Below, in pieces: positions 22,934-36,320 of a stretch of DNA of 64,000 bases. The DNA comes from Cinclus cinclus (taxonomy: Eukaryota; Chordata; Aves; Passeriformes; Cinclidae), in contig NC_085047.1 in NCBI RefSeq assembly GCF_963662255.1, positions 46,469,006 through 46,533,005 on the forward strand, in the 5' to 3' direction. How positions within the stretch are numbered: the stretch's first letter is position 1; each line of letters begins with the position of its first letter. A program made the position numbers and the translations under genes. Under the pieces are notes generated by a model, which saw only the letters and a list, made by a program, of their open reading frames with translations, searched no databases and was not told the DNA's origin.

Positions 22934-24615
22934 AGAATGTATTAAAAGTCATGTTTCATTACTGGCCTCACATCCCCATCTCTCCACCTCAGGAAACTGC
23001 ACCGCAGCAGCAAACACACTCAGTCGCCCTCTCTTTCTGCTTACAGTTATTTCAGATATAAGATGGGAAGTCCAGACACTCAGATCATTAGAGACGGCAA
23101 TTCATTTAACTTCTTTAGATCATTTAAACTTGTTTAACTCATTATTGCAAACTCCGTAGTAGCCTTTTTACCCCCTTAGAGCAGAACATTTTATCTTTGC
23201 TTATTCACAGTAAATTTTAGAAGAAGATGCAACTGTAAGACATGGTAGCTACTACTATAGCAGGCTACTGGTTGTAGATATTTTTAAGGAATCTCTTATA
23301 TTCTACTTTTAAGTACCGTTATATAAAAAAATCACATACCTGGTGTACATGTGACAAATCAGCAGTTAAAAGGATCATTTCTCAGGCTGGGAGAGTCTCC
23401 CTTTATACTGCATAAACTCCAGGCTTTGTCTCTGAGCTGTTAACTCTTTGGCTAATTTATACACAAGAGCAAGGAAACCTTTGCTGAGTTGGAGTCATTC
23501 ATGAAGCAATTTTCTATGTGCTTGCTATTTTTAAACTTGACAAATCGCTAAGGGTACAAAGGTGTTGAGGAAAAACATGCTGGAATATTGTAAAATGCAG
23601 TGGACTTTCTTGATGTGGACTAAGTCTAATTACACAGAAAATATCAATTAGAAAAAACACAGTTTGGGTCCCAAGAATTCTGTATTTGATTTCATCCATC
23701 ACTGACTGCTTAACTTCCTTGTGATAAAACTCTGTTCTATGCAGCTGAAAGGCCAAAACCTTTTTCATTTTAGGAAATGAGATTCCCTGTTAAAAAGTAA
23801 GGACCAAGGACTGGCTTCAACTCAGGTGCACTACAGGTGAGCAAGCAGGCTAGGTCTTGACTTCCGGGTCCTACAAGAGGCCTTTGAGCTGAGTCCCAGC
23901 CAAACCAAACTTGTTAAATCTAACTGATTTTTACAATTACTGTTACTCTCAATCACCTGCAAACAATCACCTGCAAAAGCTGATGCTCTGCTGATGGGCA
24001 GCCTTCCACCTGTGCAGCCTACTGCTGATGGAACTTGATGGCAGGCCCTCACCAGAAATCCTGCAGACACAAAAGCTTGCATTTCCAGAACAAGAGACTG
24101 AAGTTGACTCAGCCTAGTGAATAAGAATCAGGAACGACCAGGCATGCCTTGCACAAATGTAATTCCTCAGAGGGCCACAGTCACCAAAACAGCTAAAACC
24201 TCTGAATGCACAGCAGAGAATCTCTTTCCCAGCTGAAGGATCATTTGTTGCTCACTGCAGTATCTTTACAGAATAAACGTCATATGCAGCAATGTATCTG
24301 CTACATTACGAGTGTCAAAATTTGCCTTAATTCATAGCAGTGAAAGCCCCTACACTACATACACACACTCTTATTTGGAGTGTTGTTAGATGAAGAATGG
24401 AAAGACTGCGAGCTAATCACAATTAACAAGTTGATTCTGTAACAGAATGAAAGTCATATGACAGCTCCATATCTTGGTGCATAATTACTGACTGTGCTCT
24501 CTGACTCAGTCTAGCATAACAGTATTTTTACAGTGCAATCTGTGAAATTTCTTACAAAGCCTAAATAACTTTAAGAACTCCAGAAACAAATAAAGATTCC
24601 CATCACGATGTCAGA
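22934..24615 (+). other. IL17D: probable IL17D 3' UTR
   Basis: Non-coding sequence after the stop. AATAAA occurs at 24272-24277 and at 24589-24594. The second is followed by a TTTGTAGCTGAG/T-rich stretch and is the better candidate for the end. UTR extent is an inference. Confidence 0.5.
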
Positions 24616-27600
24616 TTGAAGTTTGTAGCTGAGTTTTTTGCGCAGATACTTTTTCTCAATTCCCCTTGTCTTTAGATCTGTGTTTTCTCAGATTGTGATG
24701 CTTCTATCTCAAGGGGATCCTCCAAGGTGAGTTCAAAGATGGTCATAAAATGTTTATGCTACTCCGAGAACAGCTAATTGCCTGGCTGCTGCCAGTAATT
24801 ATAGGTAGTTACTTTTTCCCCAGAGAATGTAAATACTTGGAGCAGTTACAACTTCTTTTCCTTCCTCCTAATGTGGAGGAACTTCTCACCCTCTGAGCAG
24901 AGGGAAGTGGTAATCAGAGGAGCTCAAAAGGGAGGCTGACCCACAAAACTAGAGAAACACTACACTAGGTGATGTTTCAGTACCCAGATGCCTTCCAGTT
25001 TCACCAGTACATTGTGAGGTTTTTCTACACAGATACACTTAAGGCGGTGTGAAGTTGAACCTTCAGACTCCATGGCATAGGAAGCAAATCTTCACCCTAG
25101 CAGGCAACAACATGACTCCAAACAACAACAGCAAAATGTCCAACCATACTGCACTTGACATTCAGTAAAAACCCAGAGGGGGATACCAGCTAAGTCTGGC
25201 CAAACACTGCCCTCCAGCAGAAATCACTGTCTGCCCACACACTTTTTGTTATACAAATTTGTCTGCAACAAATTAGTTATTAGAACACATGGATATATTT
25301 ACATGATGAGGAGAAACAAAAAATCTTATTTTTTTTCCAACTCTCTTGTCCTCCAGACATAAATTATGGAGTCATTTTGAGGTTTTCAAGTAACTAGAGC
25401 ATGTTCAGGGAATTCCTGGGAGGTGCAAGCTAAAATCAGCTAAATGGAACATAATCACTTTCTCCAATGCAGAAAAGTAGATACTTTAGCTTATAGAAAG
25501 CTTCAGAAATTAGATGACTGGAAGTATTTGAGAACTACAAATCCTCCATGATCAACAGAGCACTTGTGTTGGTGACCTCCTTCTTGTCACACTGCAACAA
25601 GTGCAGAAAGCTTCCCTTGGTTCAAGCATCTTTATGTGATTTTGTTCAGAAGCCTATTTTCCCTTCTTAATCCTCCATTTCCTATGACAGACTTTTTAGC
25701 TGAGCCAATTTGCTTCCTGATCCAGCTTTCCAGTTAGGTGTCTCTTAAAAGCTGTTTATATTTTAACAGGAGCAACTGTTTGATATTTTGTTAGTGAACA
25801 ACTGTTTGTTAATACTTAACATCAAGAGCTATTAGCTACACAAACACTTGCTGGCCTTCAAAATATCCTTCCATATATCCTTTCTCTCCACATTACTCAT
25901 GTGGGAAAGGTTGAGTGTTAAATGTAGTTTGCATTTGTTTAGAATTATTTTTTTTTTTAAACGAGGTCATCACATCATGGATTTATATCAGTTTCACTTC
26001 AAATGTAGTATGACATTTTCCAGCTTCCAGCCCTCTGGTTACAGCTGCCGCAGCCTTGCCTTCAATTTGCATGGGGGAGGGAGTGTTCATTGGAGTTGCT
26101 TCAAGGCTACACAAACTGTTGACAGAAGGCAGACAAGAAATCCCTCACTGAACCAACCCCAGGCCCAATAAATGCAAGCAATTCAAAGCTAGAACTATCT
26201 GGCAGCTGCAGCTGATTTGAGAAAATTTTTTGTTGTGCCAGGAAAATCTTTTCCTTCAACAAGGTTGTCCCTGGAATACATTAGGAGCCACAGAACACAG
26301 AACAATATCCTCAGTAAAGAGATTATTTTCTTGTCTGTAGTATCACTTAAGGTAAATTTGGAAAATTCCTATCATTCAGGAAGGCTGAGGAAATCCTGAG
26401 ATGCTAGTTTGGGTATACTTGCTAGTCATCACCTGAAGGTGTCTGTCTGAATAGATGAAGATCTACAGCTAGAGGTAAACATGGAATTGCATGGGGGAAC
26501 ATGAACATGAACATGAAAGCAGCAGAAGCAGAAGGGAAAAAGGCTGCGATGTGCTCAGAAAGTATAAGCACCCATTAATCTTGCTGGGAATAAGGAACAG
26601 CCTGGAGTAAGTAGTTAAAGAGGCTGTAGCACAAATGACTGTGCAGTCATAAATGCCACTGGAAAAATAGCAAGACACTTCACCACAGTCTGCTCCAACA
26701 CAAAGTCCATCCATGAGACATCCCTGGTAAAGTCAGTCACTATGTGACACTGATATTTTTATTCACAATCTGTTACAGAAGAAAAGAGGGTTTTGCTGTC
26801 ACATGCTGTTTCTTGAAGTTATCACACTAGCAAAAACACAAATTCACTATGGATTTCTGTGACTTATACCCTTCTCAGAAACAGCTACCTCCTTGGAATC
26901 AAGTATGACAAAAATAATTTACCTCCCAATCATTGATGAAGGCTGTAAATGCCACTAGTCAAGCTCTGCTTGGGCAGCTGCCTGCACCCCCAGGCTTTTA
27001 AGAGGGAAGCTGGTGGACAATGGGCTGCTGTGTTGAGTGCATCTGCACAGATTTTCATGTACTCTCAGTTCCATAACTACACATCTTCACAGTGCCCCTT
27101 TTCAAAGCGGTCTGACCTACATGTGGGAGGCAGTAGTGATTTTCTTGGAAGTGAATTTCTTGGTACAACTGAATCATGCGCTTCCACCGTTTTAAGAAAT
27201 ACCTCAGATGAAGTTAGCTAAGTTGACTTTTAACTCTGCTACGGAGAGCCCAATAATACACACTTACCAAAATTATTTGATTTGCACAGCACATTCTAAT
27301 TTAGTTGGGTGGCAGGGGAACAGTATCATCCCTTCTGGCAATCATACTTGTCCCACTGGAAGCCTCTATGTAGTTAAAGTTTCATGAGTTACTTCATCGT
27401 CTCCATCTGCTTGGTGTGCAAGACACCGAGGTAATAAACCAGTTTAACATACAAATTAGTGCCAACAGCTATGCAGTTGCCATTCTGCTTTGCTTTATTT
27501 TCAAACTGACCACGTAAAAGTCATGGTGTAGCCTCCCAGAAAACAACCCAGCTGTATTTCACCTGTGGACAGTCATTTCCAGGGGAATTCTGGCTTATCA

Positions 27601-29112
27601 GCAAGGATGGCATCCGGTTTGAAAGGCAAGACTGTACGGGCCCTGGGCTCCCAGAGCAGAAAGGAGAGGCTGGTGCCCATTCACCCTGTGAGCGCTTCCT
27701 CTGCTGCACTTCCCTCGTTTCAACAACACCTGTGACCAGTCTGACAGAAACCAAGGCGTATCAAAGAGGAAGAAAACTGTTACCATGGAACACTACATGC
27801 AGGGAGGAAGCAGCAAGTATAAAATGTGAGGAGGGCAAAGCCTGAGGAAGCAAACAGATCTCTTGGAAAATGGAGAGGAGAGCTAGAGTGGCTTGGGTGG
27901 GTATTTATGAACCACTGTTGCATCCAGCTCAGACAGCAACATTCTCTGAGCACTGAGAGAGGATTATAATCCACCTATATTATTCCTGCTCAGCAGTTTA
28001 CTCCACCAGATGGGAAAATTTGCATCCAAACAGCAGAAACATGAGTATTACCACTGCTTTATAAAAAGTCTCGTCTCACAAGCTTAATTAGGTTTATTCC
28101 CACCACAAAATAAATTTAGTACTTGATTTTATGTGATTCATTTTGTAGATGCAGCATTTCTGTTAACCTTCACACAGTATGGCATACAAAGACAAGTGCT
28201 TGTGTTTTGTAGAGTGTTTTCAGAAACTATAAAAGCATTGAGTGCCTTGAAATTTATGAACTAACTTCCACCCAAAAATATTTCAATAGTGTAGTAAAAA
28301 GTTTAGTCAAAACTGGCCTTAAAATTCCCAGTTATCAAAAATCTACTTATGCAAAGCAAAGTTTTTCAACTGTATCATCTATTTTGACTGAAATATGATC
28401 CAAACCCTGAATATAAAATCTAACTTCATTCTATTTGAAACAGTGGGAGTTTATCAATATGTTATTCCTCAGTGGCCTTTTAAGATTCAATGATTTTTAA
28501 GATGCTTCTATTCTACTGCTCTGCTGCTGTCTGTGGAACAGGAGAAAAAGATAAAACCAGGCAATTGGAAAAAAAAAAAACAACATTCTTGAACTATAAA
28601 CTTGACATACCCCTAGTTCCTCTTTACCTTGACATTGAAATTATTAAAAAGCAGGCACTATATTTAATCAGAGCCATTAAGATACAAGATTTAAGGGACA
28701 CGTATGGGTCACATTACTACAGAAGTATCAAGTTCTTTGGCTACGATGATTCTGATACCTGCAAGGCAAACACCCATCTGCTGTTATAAGCTAAAATCAC
28801 TTCAAAGAAGTCACTGATGTGTCCTCAAATGGTAAAAGCTACCAGTTGAAATGAAACTCTAACAGAGAAGTTCCCATTATCCAGCGCCTGCATTGCTTGG
28901 TCTGCATTTACCTAATACAAAACACAGTAACTGCAAAGGCTTACTTGTTCAAAAGAGAGAGGCTATCACACCATGTTGATTCCAGCTACCCCAGAAAACA
29001 GTACTTAGAATATTTCAGCCCTAAAAAACGTAGTGCAACTGATAAAGAAAAAAAAAAAAAAGAAAGAAGCTTGACTGAAAAAGTTGTAGACCTGTAGATG
29101 ATCTTAGGAGAA
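24616..29112. other. region between IL17D and EEF1AKMT1, convergent 3' ends
   Basis: AT-rich sequence with no recognised exon. A short (GAACAT)3 run lies near 26500. The right part must contain the EEF1AKMT1 3' UTR: on the minus strand an AATAAA lies at 28098-28093, about 1 kb past the stop, and is a candidate poly(A) signal. Nothing else found. Confidence 0.55.
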
Positions 29113-29240
29113 TCAGTCCAGCCCAGAAGCATAGTTCACATAACATCGAAATTCATTGGCTAAATTTCGTGAGTGTTTTGGAATAAACTTGCACATCTTC
29201 ACACCAAGATGCTTTGCTGCCTGCTCCTCCATGACTGCAC
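29113..29240 (-). CDS. EEF1AKMT1: EEF1AKMT1 last coding exon
   Basis: Encodes [18 protein letters not shown] through [14 protein letters not shown] and a TGA at 29115-29113. The acceptor is GCTGTAG. Confidence 0.94.
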
Positions 29241-32200
29241 CTACAGCAAAAAATAATTGGTATTCAATAAGAAAAAACAGCAACAGAATATTTGAACTTT
29301 TTTATTAGCTCCTCCCAAATGCATACATAGGGAGCCCGTTTTTTTTTAAGGAAGGCAGGCTTAAAGCAGCTATATTCTCAGGTTTCTTTAACAACAGAAT
29401 CTATTGGGAAATTCAAAATAGACCTAGAGGAGTGGAAGAAATCCCAAGGAAATTAATGTCCGAGAAATTGCAGAAAAATAAGTAGAGGTTATCAGTGCCC
29501 TTTTTACAGAAAGCAAACTTGAAGTTAAGTCTTCTTGCTACATTCCAAGGAAGTTAAATGGTACGGAGCCATGGGAAATGCCAACAGATTACATCTACTC
29601 TCACTTAGAAAAACCACAGTATGATATTTGCACCTACACACTGAGAAATCACTGCTTTGAGCAGCAAACTGAAGGACCACCTACCCATTCTAGGGAAAAA
29701 CTTCTGAGAGACACCGTTGTGTGTGACTGCCATGTGCACTTAAACCAAGGATCAGGCCTTCTATAGCCATATTATTTTAATTTTTCTTTATTTTGCCTGC
29801 TTGGTTGCCTTCCCTCAAACTGTACATACAGAAGGGCTTTGTCCTTTGCTTTTTGGAAAGGTTTCCTGGATGTCTTCAGATAAAAATACAGTTTAAGAAA
29901 AGCCATGACTCGGGTAGACACACATCACTTCTCAAACCAGCAAGTGCATCTTCCTAAATAAGGACCCACAAGTACAGATATCTAGTTATCTGGTTTCTGC
30001 TTTTATCACTGCTTTTTAATTCCTCTTGCTGTATTTCAGTGCCTAAGACAAAAACTGTAACTTGCACCTGTGTTTGCTATTCCCAGATTTCAATCACTGC
30101 AATTATAGAGAGTGGCCCTTCTACAAGAAAAATTATATTTCTGGAATTTTGCTGGATGATCTTAAAATTCTTCAGAAAAATCAGTAAAATTCATAATGCC
30201 ATATGAAGAAAGGACTCACTTGAACGATTAAAACCAACTTGCCTTCTGTTTAAAATAAAGGTTGAACTCAGGTACTTAAAAGCTTAGGACACATATTCCT
30301 CCTTAAATTGCTGATAATTCAGCACAATTGAGTTAGTATTTGTCTTATGTAAATTTGTCATTAGAATGAGAGAAAAAGGTACTTAGGGAGACTTAATATT
30401 TTTATTAGTTATACCTGTGCAAAGCAGAACCTTTCCTTTAGTTAGATATTTGATGGTCTCTGCAGTCTTTTGAAGACATTCCTCAGACAGATAGGGTGGA
30501 TCTGCTATTACAATGTCAAAACTGTGTGGCAGGAGATTTTCAGGTAAGTCCAGAGGGTGGTTGTAATCATAGAAAATAAATTCTTCTCCATACACAGAAA
30601 ACCTTCTGTCATACTCCAGTATACACAAGGAAAAATCTTCACCATCCTGTTCTTTCAATTTCTGGTACACGCTCGGTGCACTAATGCATGCTATCCTGAA
30701 AAAACACACAGTAACTTAAAATTGCAATTTTAAAAGGCAAACAACAGCAACAAAACTCTACAGCAGTCCTCAGGGAGGCTTTGGGAAAATATTTTAAACA
30801 TTAGTCCCAAAAATGTAAAGTATTCTTCCTTCATTCTAATAATTAATTACTTTAGTAACAAAGTCTTAAGTATGAAAGTCATTACCTGTTCAACACCATG
30901 CTACAAAAAGATCTTAAGCTTAACTACAGAGAAAGTCTTGTTTGAGAAAAGGAAGTACACTCAAAAACTGAAAAGTTACTGTTTATAGAAGTAGGAAGAA
31001 AACCAAGTTTTTTCCATTTATTCTACAGAAACATTATATAAAAACTAAGAAAATAATTACAAGTCAATAATATGCTCTGAAGCACTTTTTATTTCTCAAA
31101 AAAATAAAAAGATTCATAGTAAACTTTTACAGGGCACAGACTACAACATTCAGTGAAAATGATAAACAGGAAGATCAGTATAAAATATTAACTAAATTAC
31201 ATCAAAGCAGTTCTGCAGTATCTCAGTTGAACAAAACTGAAGTGCAATGAGTAATGAATTAAACCGCATGGTCTTGTCTACATAGCAGAAAAAAAAGTAT
31301 TTGCAGAAAAAAAAAAATACATGTTAAGTCTACAACACAATTATTAAAACCTACCTGCCACCTTTTCCAGCTGCCAGGACTGCTTCCTTAGCCAGGCACA
31401 ATGCAGTTTCATCACTGTACCAAAACTGGCTCAGTTGCTGAGAAAAATAATTCACAATTACAAACAACATCAACTCTCCTGGCTGTGCAATGCAGAGTTA
31501 CATGTGCTGAGCTGTAACTGAAGAAAGCCACAATCCATAGCAACTTCTCAGCTCACAAATGGTAAAGCTGGAATGGTGACTGTTTTCCTGACAGTCCTTC
31601 TACTTCTGTAATCTAGTGATATGCAGCAGGAAAACCAAGTAATCCAAACCACTGACAAGGTATTTCAAAGCCAATGTGCAGATGCACATTACTTATGTGC
31701 TCTTAAATTGAGTTACTTCAGCAGACAAGGAAAAAGGACCTTGAAAAGTGACAGTATAGGAAGAAAGAAAAGGATAAAAACACTAAATCAGAATGGATCA
31801 GAAAAAGGAAGACCCAAAAAAAAACCAACCCAGAGACAAATCAGAAATCAGTCTGTCACAAATAAAAACAGGCAGCAAAACAATAATCCACAAAAATAAT
31901 TAAAACACACACACACACAAGAAAAATATGTGAAAGGAAAGATCACTTGGTCTTGTTACACTGTGCTTGTCTCAGACTCAGGGAGGGGTTGTTACTACTA
32001 TCACATGCCAGGCTGGAGTTAAAATTTCCAGAAGGGACAGATGCTTCTGTTAGCAGCTTTATTCCCTCTCCATGTACTTTCAGTTTGCTCCCCGCCATGC
32101 ACATGTGGAGCAAACAACTATAACCAGATTTAATAGTAAAACAAATCTCCCTGCAGTGTTGCCATCCATTAAAATAGGAACATCTTGAGTGTTCCCCTCT

Positions 32201-32435
32201 TTAATTTAATTTCATTATTCAGCCACAAAAGAAACTCAGTCAGGGCTACTCCTCTATCTGTGCTTCACTGAAATTTATAGTTTCTTACCCAGTCTTCTTC
32301 TATTGAGCCAATGGAATATTGATTAAATCCTTGGGAGGTCTTCATGCCCTCTCTCTGCTGCTGTTCCAAATAGAACTCTTGGAGGGCAGCCAGCGTATGG
32401 GATGAAAGCTGGGGAATGTCATCATCATCATCCAT
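29113..32435 (-). CDS. EEF1AKMT1: eEF1A lysine methyltransferase 1 (four coding exons)
   Basis: Formerly N6AMT2: a cytosolic SAM-dependent methyltransferase that modifies a lysine (Lys79) of elongation factor eEF1A. Coding on the minus strand: 32435..32289, 31437..31355, 30695..30415, 29240..29113, 212 residues against 214 in human. Residues 1-49 start [21 protein letters not shown], an acidic leader and helix. Exon 2 ([12 protein letters not shown]) leads into the Rossmann-like fold. Exon 3 carries [21 protein letters not shown] and the catalytic-type motif DPPY (142-145) in [11 protein letters not shown]. Exon 4 has NEFRCYVNY near the end. Every junction keeps frame (Arg77 and Gly171 are split). 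The start is ATG 32435 with A at -3 and G at +4. The C-terminus ends SGLD-stop, three residues short of human SGLDCGI as I recall it. The gene is convergent with IL17D and tandem with XPO4. Confidence 0.95.
30415..30695 (-). CDS. EEF1AKMT1: EEF1AKMT1 coding exon 3
   Basis: Two hundred and eighty-one bases encoding the methyltransferase core, including the DPPY motif. The acceptor is TTTTTTCAG and the donor ACAG|GTATAA. Confidence 0.95.
31355..31437 (-). CDS. EEF1AKMT1: EEF1AKMT1 coding exon 2
   Basis: Eighty-three bases encoding [19 protein letters not shown] and the glycine-containing AAGKGG(R) turn. The acceptor is TTTTTCTCAG and the donor AG|GTAGGT. Confidence 0.93.
31904..31919. repeat. 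(AC)8 microsatellite
   Basis: Eight uninterrupted AC units in an EEF1AKMT1 intron. Confidence 0.95.
32289..32435 (-). CDS. EEF1AKMT1: EEF1AKMT1 coding exon 1
   Basis: Forty-nine codons ending EEDW with donor TGG|GTAAGA. A plausible acceptor (ATCTAAG) ends at 32439, three bases before the ATG, so an upstream untranslated exon is expected. Confidence 0.93.
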
Positions 32436-35322
32436 TTTCTTAGATGCCAACAAGAAAAAATTAATTAATTAAATTAACCCTCTTCAATGGTCAATGTTTT
32501 TTATAATAGTATAATCTTGTGAGGTAAAACAAGTTCCACCAAGAATGCAGCTAACTAGGAAAACCTCCTAACAAAAGAAAACTTATTCCCTCTACTTTAG
32601 CACTCTTAAATCAGTGAGAGGCCAACTGGAAATAACAAGTCTACAGAGAATTCAGGAAGAGCAGCAACACTGTTCCCTTTCTATACAACATGGATTTGGC
32701 TTGTGTTCTTACAGGGAAGTTGACATTACAGTTCTTGGTTTCCTGTGGATCTGGAAAATCCTATAGAAATTATTCCCTTCCCTCCTAGAAATAATGATAG
32801 CTATTGGTCATTCCTTCCTATGTTCAAAAGCCACACAATTTTGACTCCAAATGAAGTAAACCAGCATTCTAGCTCAGCATCACCTGGTTTTAACTTCCAT
32901 GCCATAAAAAAGATTCCTCTAAATGCCATAAATCTACAAGGGGGAAAAAAAGAAGAAGAAAAAAAAGCAGTCAAGAAGCTCCAAAAACACACAGTATGTA
33001 CCAGTGGAAAAGTACAGCCATTTTCAGAAAGCTCCTGAAGTGGACTCTGCCAGGCAGCATCCCTAAGCCCAGGCAGTGCAGCAGCCTCTCCCAGGGAACG
33101 GTGCCACCTCGTGGAACAGAGGTGCCCGAAACCACTCAGCACGTGAAAAGTACTGGGGAAAACAGAAAGATTCTTCTCTCGAGAAACCCGTTTTCCCTGC
33201 ATCCGGACTACGAACCACCACACGAGCCATGCCTTTAACAGAGCGTGGAGGCAGGGATACACCTGCATTATGCAGAAGTCACCGAGAACAGTGAGTGAAC
33301 TTTTTGAGTAATTTCAAGTGGAGCTGCTCATGGTTTTTCTTCTCATTCCCTGCATTACAAGGAGACCTCCAGAACTGGCAATCTCCTCCACTTCCACCCT
33401 TCCTTCTGCTCTAGAAGAGCTTCCAAAATGAAGTTTCCTAAAAGAGTTTCTTCCTGCTTGCTGGGAAAATGGTACCTTACCCTGGCACAGTAACTCCTCC
33501 ATTCCTCTGACACAGTACACACCTAAGGAAAGCTCTTATCTTCAAAACCTGACCTTTCCAGAGTATCATTTATTGACTTTCTGGCTGCTCAGGCCAGGCT
33601 GGCCAAACAGGGAATTGTTCACAACCCAAAGACCCACCTACAGCATTAGCCACACGCAAGAGAATTCCAGAGTCAAACTACCTAGTAAAACCAAAATCAT
33701 TATTTTCCCCCTAGTTTTTCATTGAACAAAGCACAAATGCTTTAAGAATATTTACGCTATTAAATTACGTATATTTAAAGTATTTATGGTAGAAATGACT
33801 GTATGTCCAGACAGATAACAGTTTCTAGCCACAATACTCTAACAATACACAACAGTATGACCCATTTTATGTCCTATACAACAATTCATTTCTGTTAGGA
33901 CAAGGTAGAAATTTACAATCACTCCTTAACTCACAACATTATTTTTATTAACTGAATGATAATCTGGTTTGCTATTACCCCCTAAGCAAGAATACATCTA
34001 TGCTTTGACACTGAGAAACTGAAACAGGTGCAAAGTTCCAGTTTTTAAGTCAAAAGCGGAATTTTTTTGATTTTCTGTTCAGTGAACCCATACTGGCATT
34101 TGCAAGGACTAAATCCACGCCCCTGAAACAAAACCTTCACAGACATAGTTGCCAATGAAGAATTTGCCATTGTTTCAGAAGATAAAAAGGCATACTGCCA
34201 TAGACACCTTTTATCTATTAATAATTTTTTAGTTGATTTTTAAAGCCTTCCTTTTGGTTTGTAAATTAAAGCTGTAGGAACCAAGAAGTAATTAACTTTG
34301 AGGTTTTGTAAGAAGAAACTCAGAACACATGGTAGAAATATTACGCACACCTATTACAAATGCCTCCAAAATGCAATATATTTTTCTGAACGCATATACT
34401 GACTCAGGTTATTAGCATGAAGATGTTCTCATGTTTAAGAACTACATCAGAAAACTCTTAAGACTTGTCAATTCCTTCAAGGGAGAAAGTTCTACTGTTT
34501 GAAATCCCTTCATTATCCCTTCCAGAAAGTTCACTGCTCTCAAGTCCAGAAGAAACCCTGGAAGTTCTGCGGAAGGATGGAAGAAGCACAGAAACCCACA
34601 GTGCCTGTGGCACTTAGGGAAGCTTTACACTCTTAATTTCCAAGGCCCCTGAGGCTCCAGGTGACCAATCCCTGCTTGCCCCAGGCCATGGGTCCCTCCA
34701 CATGCAGACCAAGCTCTGTCCTCACACAGACGCACTCTGAAAGCCACATGGGGGAAATCAGATCTTCAAGAACAGCTCAAGAACACCACGTACGGTTTAG
34801 AAAAGTAAGACTCGTGGTGAAGTCAAAGTTCACCCAAAGGAAAACCAGAAAAGGAGGTAAGCTCCCTCAGATAGAGTGGAACAGGAACAGGCAGGGCTGT
34901 GTTAATAAGGTAAAGTGGCAAATCTGAATGCTACTGGTCCCTAAAGGGGCAGATCAATCCCTAAAACAGGAAAAATGAGGTGACAAATCACACCATGTGG
35001 TCGGCAGTGCAGCAGGTAGGATGAAGGGGGTGGAGCTCCCTGTAGAGTCCTCAGTCCCTGCCCCTGTGCCCAGCTCAATCTCTCTCATTAGCTGATGCAC
35101 TGTTCAGGCAAATATCATCACTGCAGAGTGAACGCTCTCCAGAGAAAACAATAAAAAAATTAAGAGGTAAGAGCAGCACAGGAGACTCCAAGGTCTTGTC
35201 CACACAAGAATGTTGTATGTATTTAACAATAGTTTCTGGCAGACATGTATGAAAAGCCTATTTCTATATGGCCAAATTCTAAAACAGAGGAAAAAAATAC
35301 TCAAAGTTAGAATAAACACGAA

Positions 35323-35415
35323 TTAACAGTCTTTGGTCCCCAGTACATTTATTTCACCTTTAGTTATGACCACATGGAGAACAGGTGGTAAGAAACCAGT
35401 ACCAAAGACTGTTAA
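35323..35415. mobile_element. short TTAA-bounded inverted-repeat element (MITE candidate)
   Basis: TTAACAGTCTTTGGT at 35323-35337 is the exact reverse complement of 35401-35415, separated by 63 bases. Both ends start with TTAA, the target site duplicated by piggyBac-type elements; the remaining terminal repeat is 11 bp. No coding capacity. Assignment to a transposon class is speculative. Confidence 0.45.
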
Positions 35416-36224
35416 AAAGGCCATAGGATAGAGACAGAAATACAACTGGAAAGCCATGCTGTTCGTCACTGGGAAGGAGGAAGAAGAGGACAGTGTTAGC
35501 CCTTCAGATCTTTTACCAATAATATAAAAAGCACACGTGCAACTTCAGAAAAGATCTTATTCTAAGAGTAACCTTAATCAAAAGGCAGAGAGCACGAAAT
35601 GGGAGTTTAATGTAGTTGTCTGTGTTTTTTCCAAGCTGCCAAGACAGTCTCTGAGACAAGCAGCCCATCATCCATGGTGTTTATAGCACATACCGAGAAA
35701 AGCTGGCCAGCAGGGTACAACCATAATGAAAATCACCTGGAAGGGGCTGCAACCACCTGCCCGGAGGTAGAGAAATCGTGATCTGATAGACCTGAAAGCT
35801 ACTCAATATCTGGACTTGTGCCCTGATACCTCAAAAGCCGGGATTTCACAGTGCATCAAAGTGACACATAAAGTTCATAGAAGCTCTCAGAGGATTACTA
35901 AATATGCAGAAACTACACCAGATTAGCAAAGTAAAGTCAGGACGCCTGGTGGCTACTTCAAGCAAATGGAAAACATGATGTGCGCCAGCTCCATTCCCAT
36001 CCTTTTTAGCAAGCACGGAGGGCGCGCAGGCAGGGTTCGGGACCGCCGGTCCTCCCCACACGTGGCTGACGGGACATGGGCGGTTCCCGGAGAAAGCCCT
36101 TCCCTGCCGTCCCATCCCCCGTGCTTCGCTTGGAGGGCACCCTGCAGCCACGGGAACCCCGGGGTGACCCCCGCCGGCCCGACAGCGCCTCGGCCGCCAT
36201 CGCCCGCGGAGCGCAGCGGGGTCG

Positions 36225-36320
36225 GGCGGTGAGGGAGCGATGACGGGGCGATGTGGGGAGCGGTGAGAGGTGCGATGAGGGGTGCCATAAGGGGAGCGAT
36301 GAGGGGGCGGTGAGGGGTCG
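36225..36320. repeat. 12-bp GC-rich minisatellite
   Basis: On the minus strand the unit is close to ATCGCTCCCCTC, repeated about seven times with substitutions and occasional 11-base units. It lies about 80 bases inside the predicted first intron of EEF1AKMT1. Confidence 0.8.

Larger units (their letters stand above)
29241..32288 (-). other. EEF1AKMT1: EEF1AKMT1 introns between coding exons
   Basis: Introns 29241-30414, 30696-31354 and 31438-32288. They are AT-rich and hold no exon or repeat that I recognise, apart from an (AC)8 run at 31904-31919 and A-rich tracts. Confidence 0.8.

Noticed and set aside
32436..32453. Upstream TTG-initiated extension of EEF1AKMT1
   Set aside because: Needs a non-AUG start and reads through a likely acceptor site. 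ATG 32435 has a good context and matches the family length.
32801..33268. A 155-codon minus-strand open frame upstream of the EEF1AKMT1 start exon
   Set aside because: No recognisable domain, no splice link to the gene in a matching frame, and it lies in the predicted 5' intron. Probably chance.
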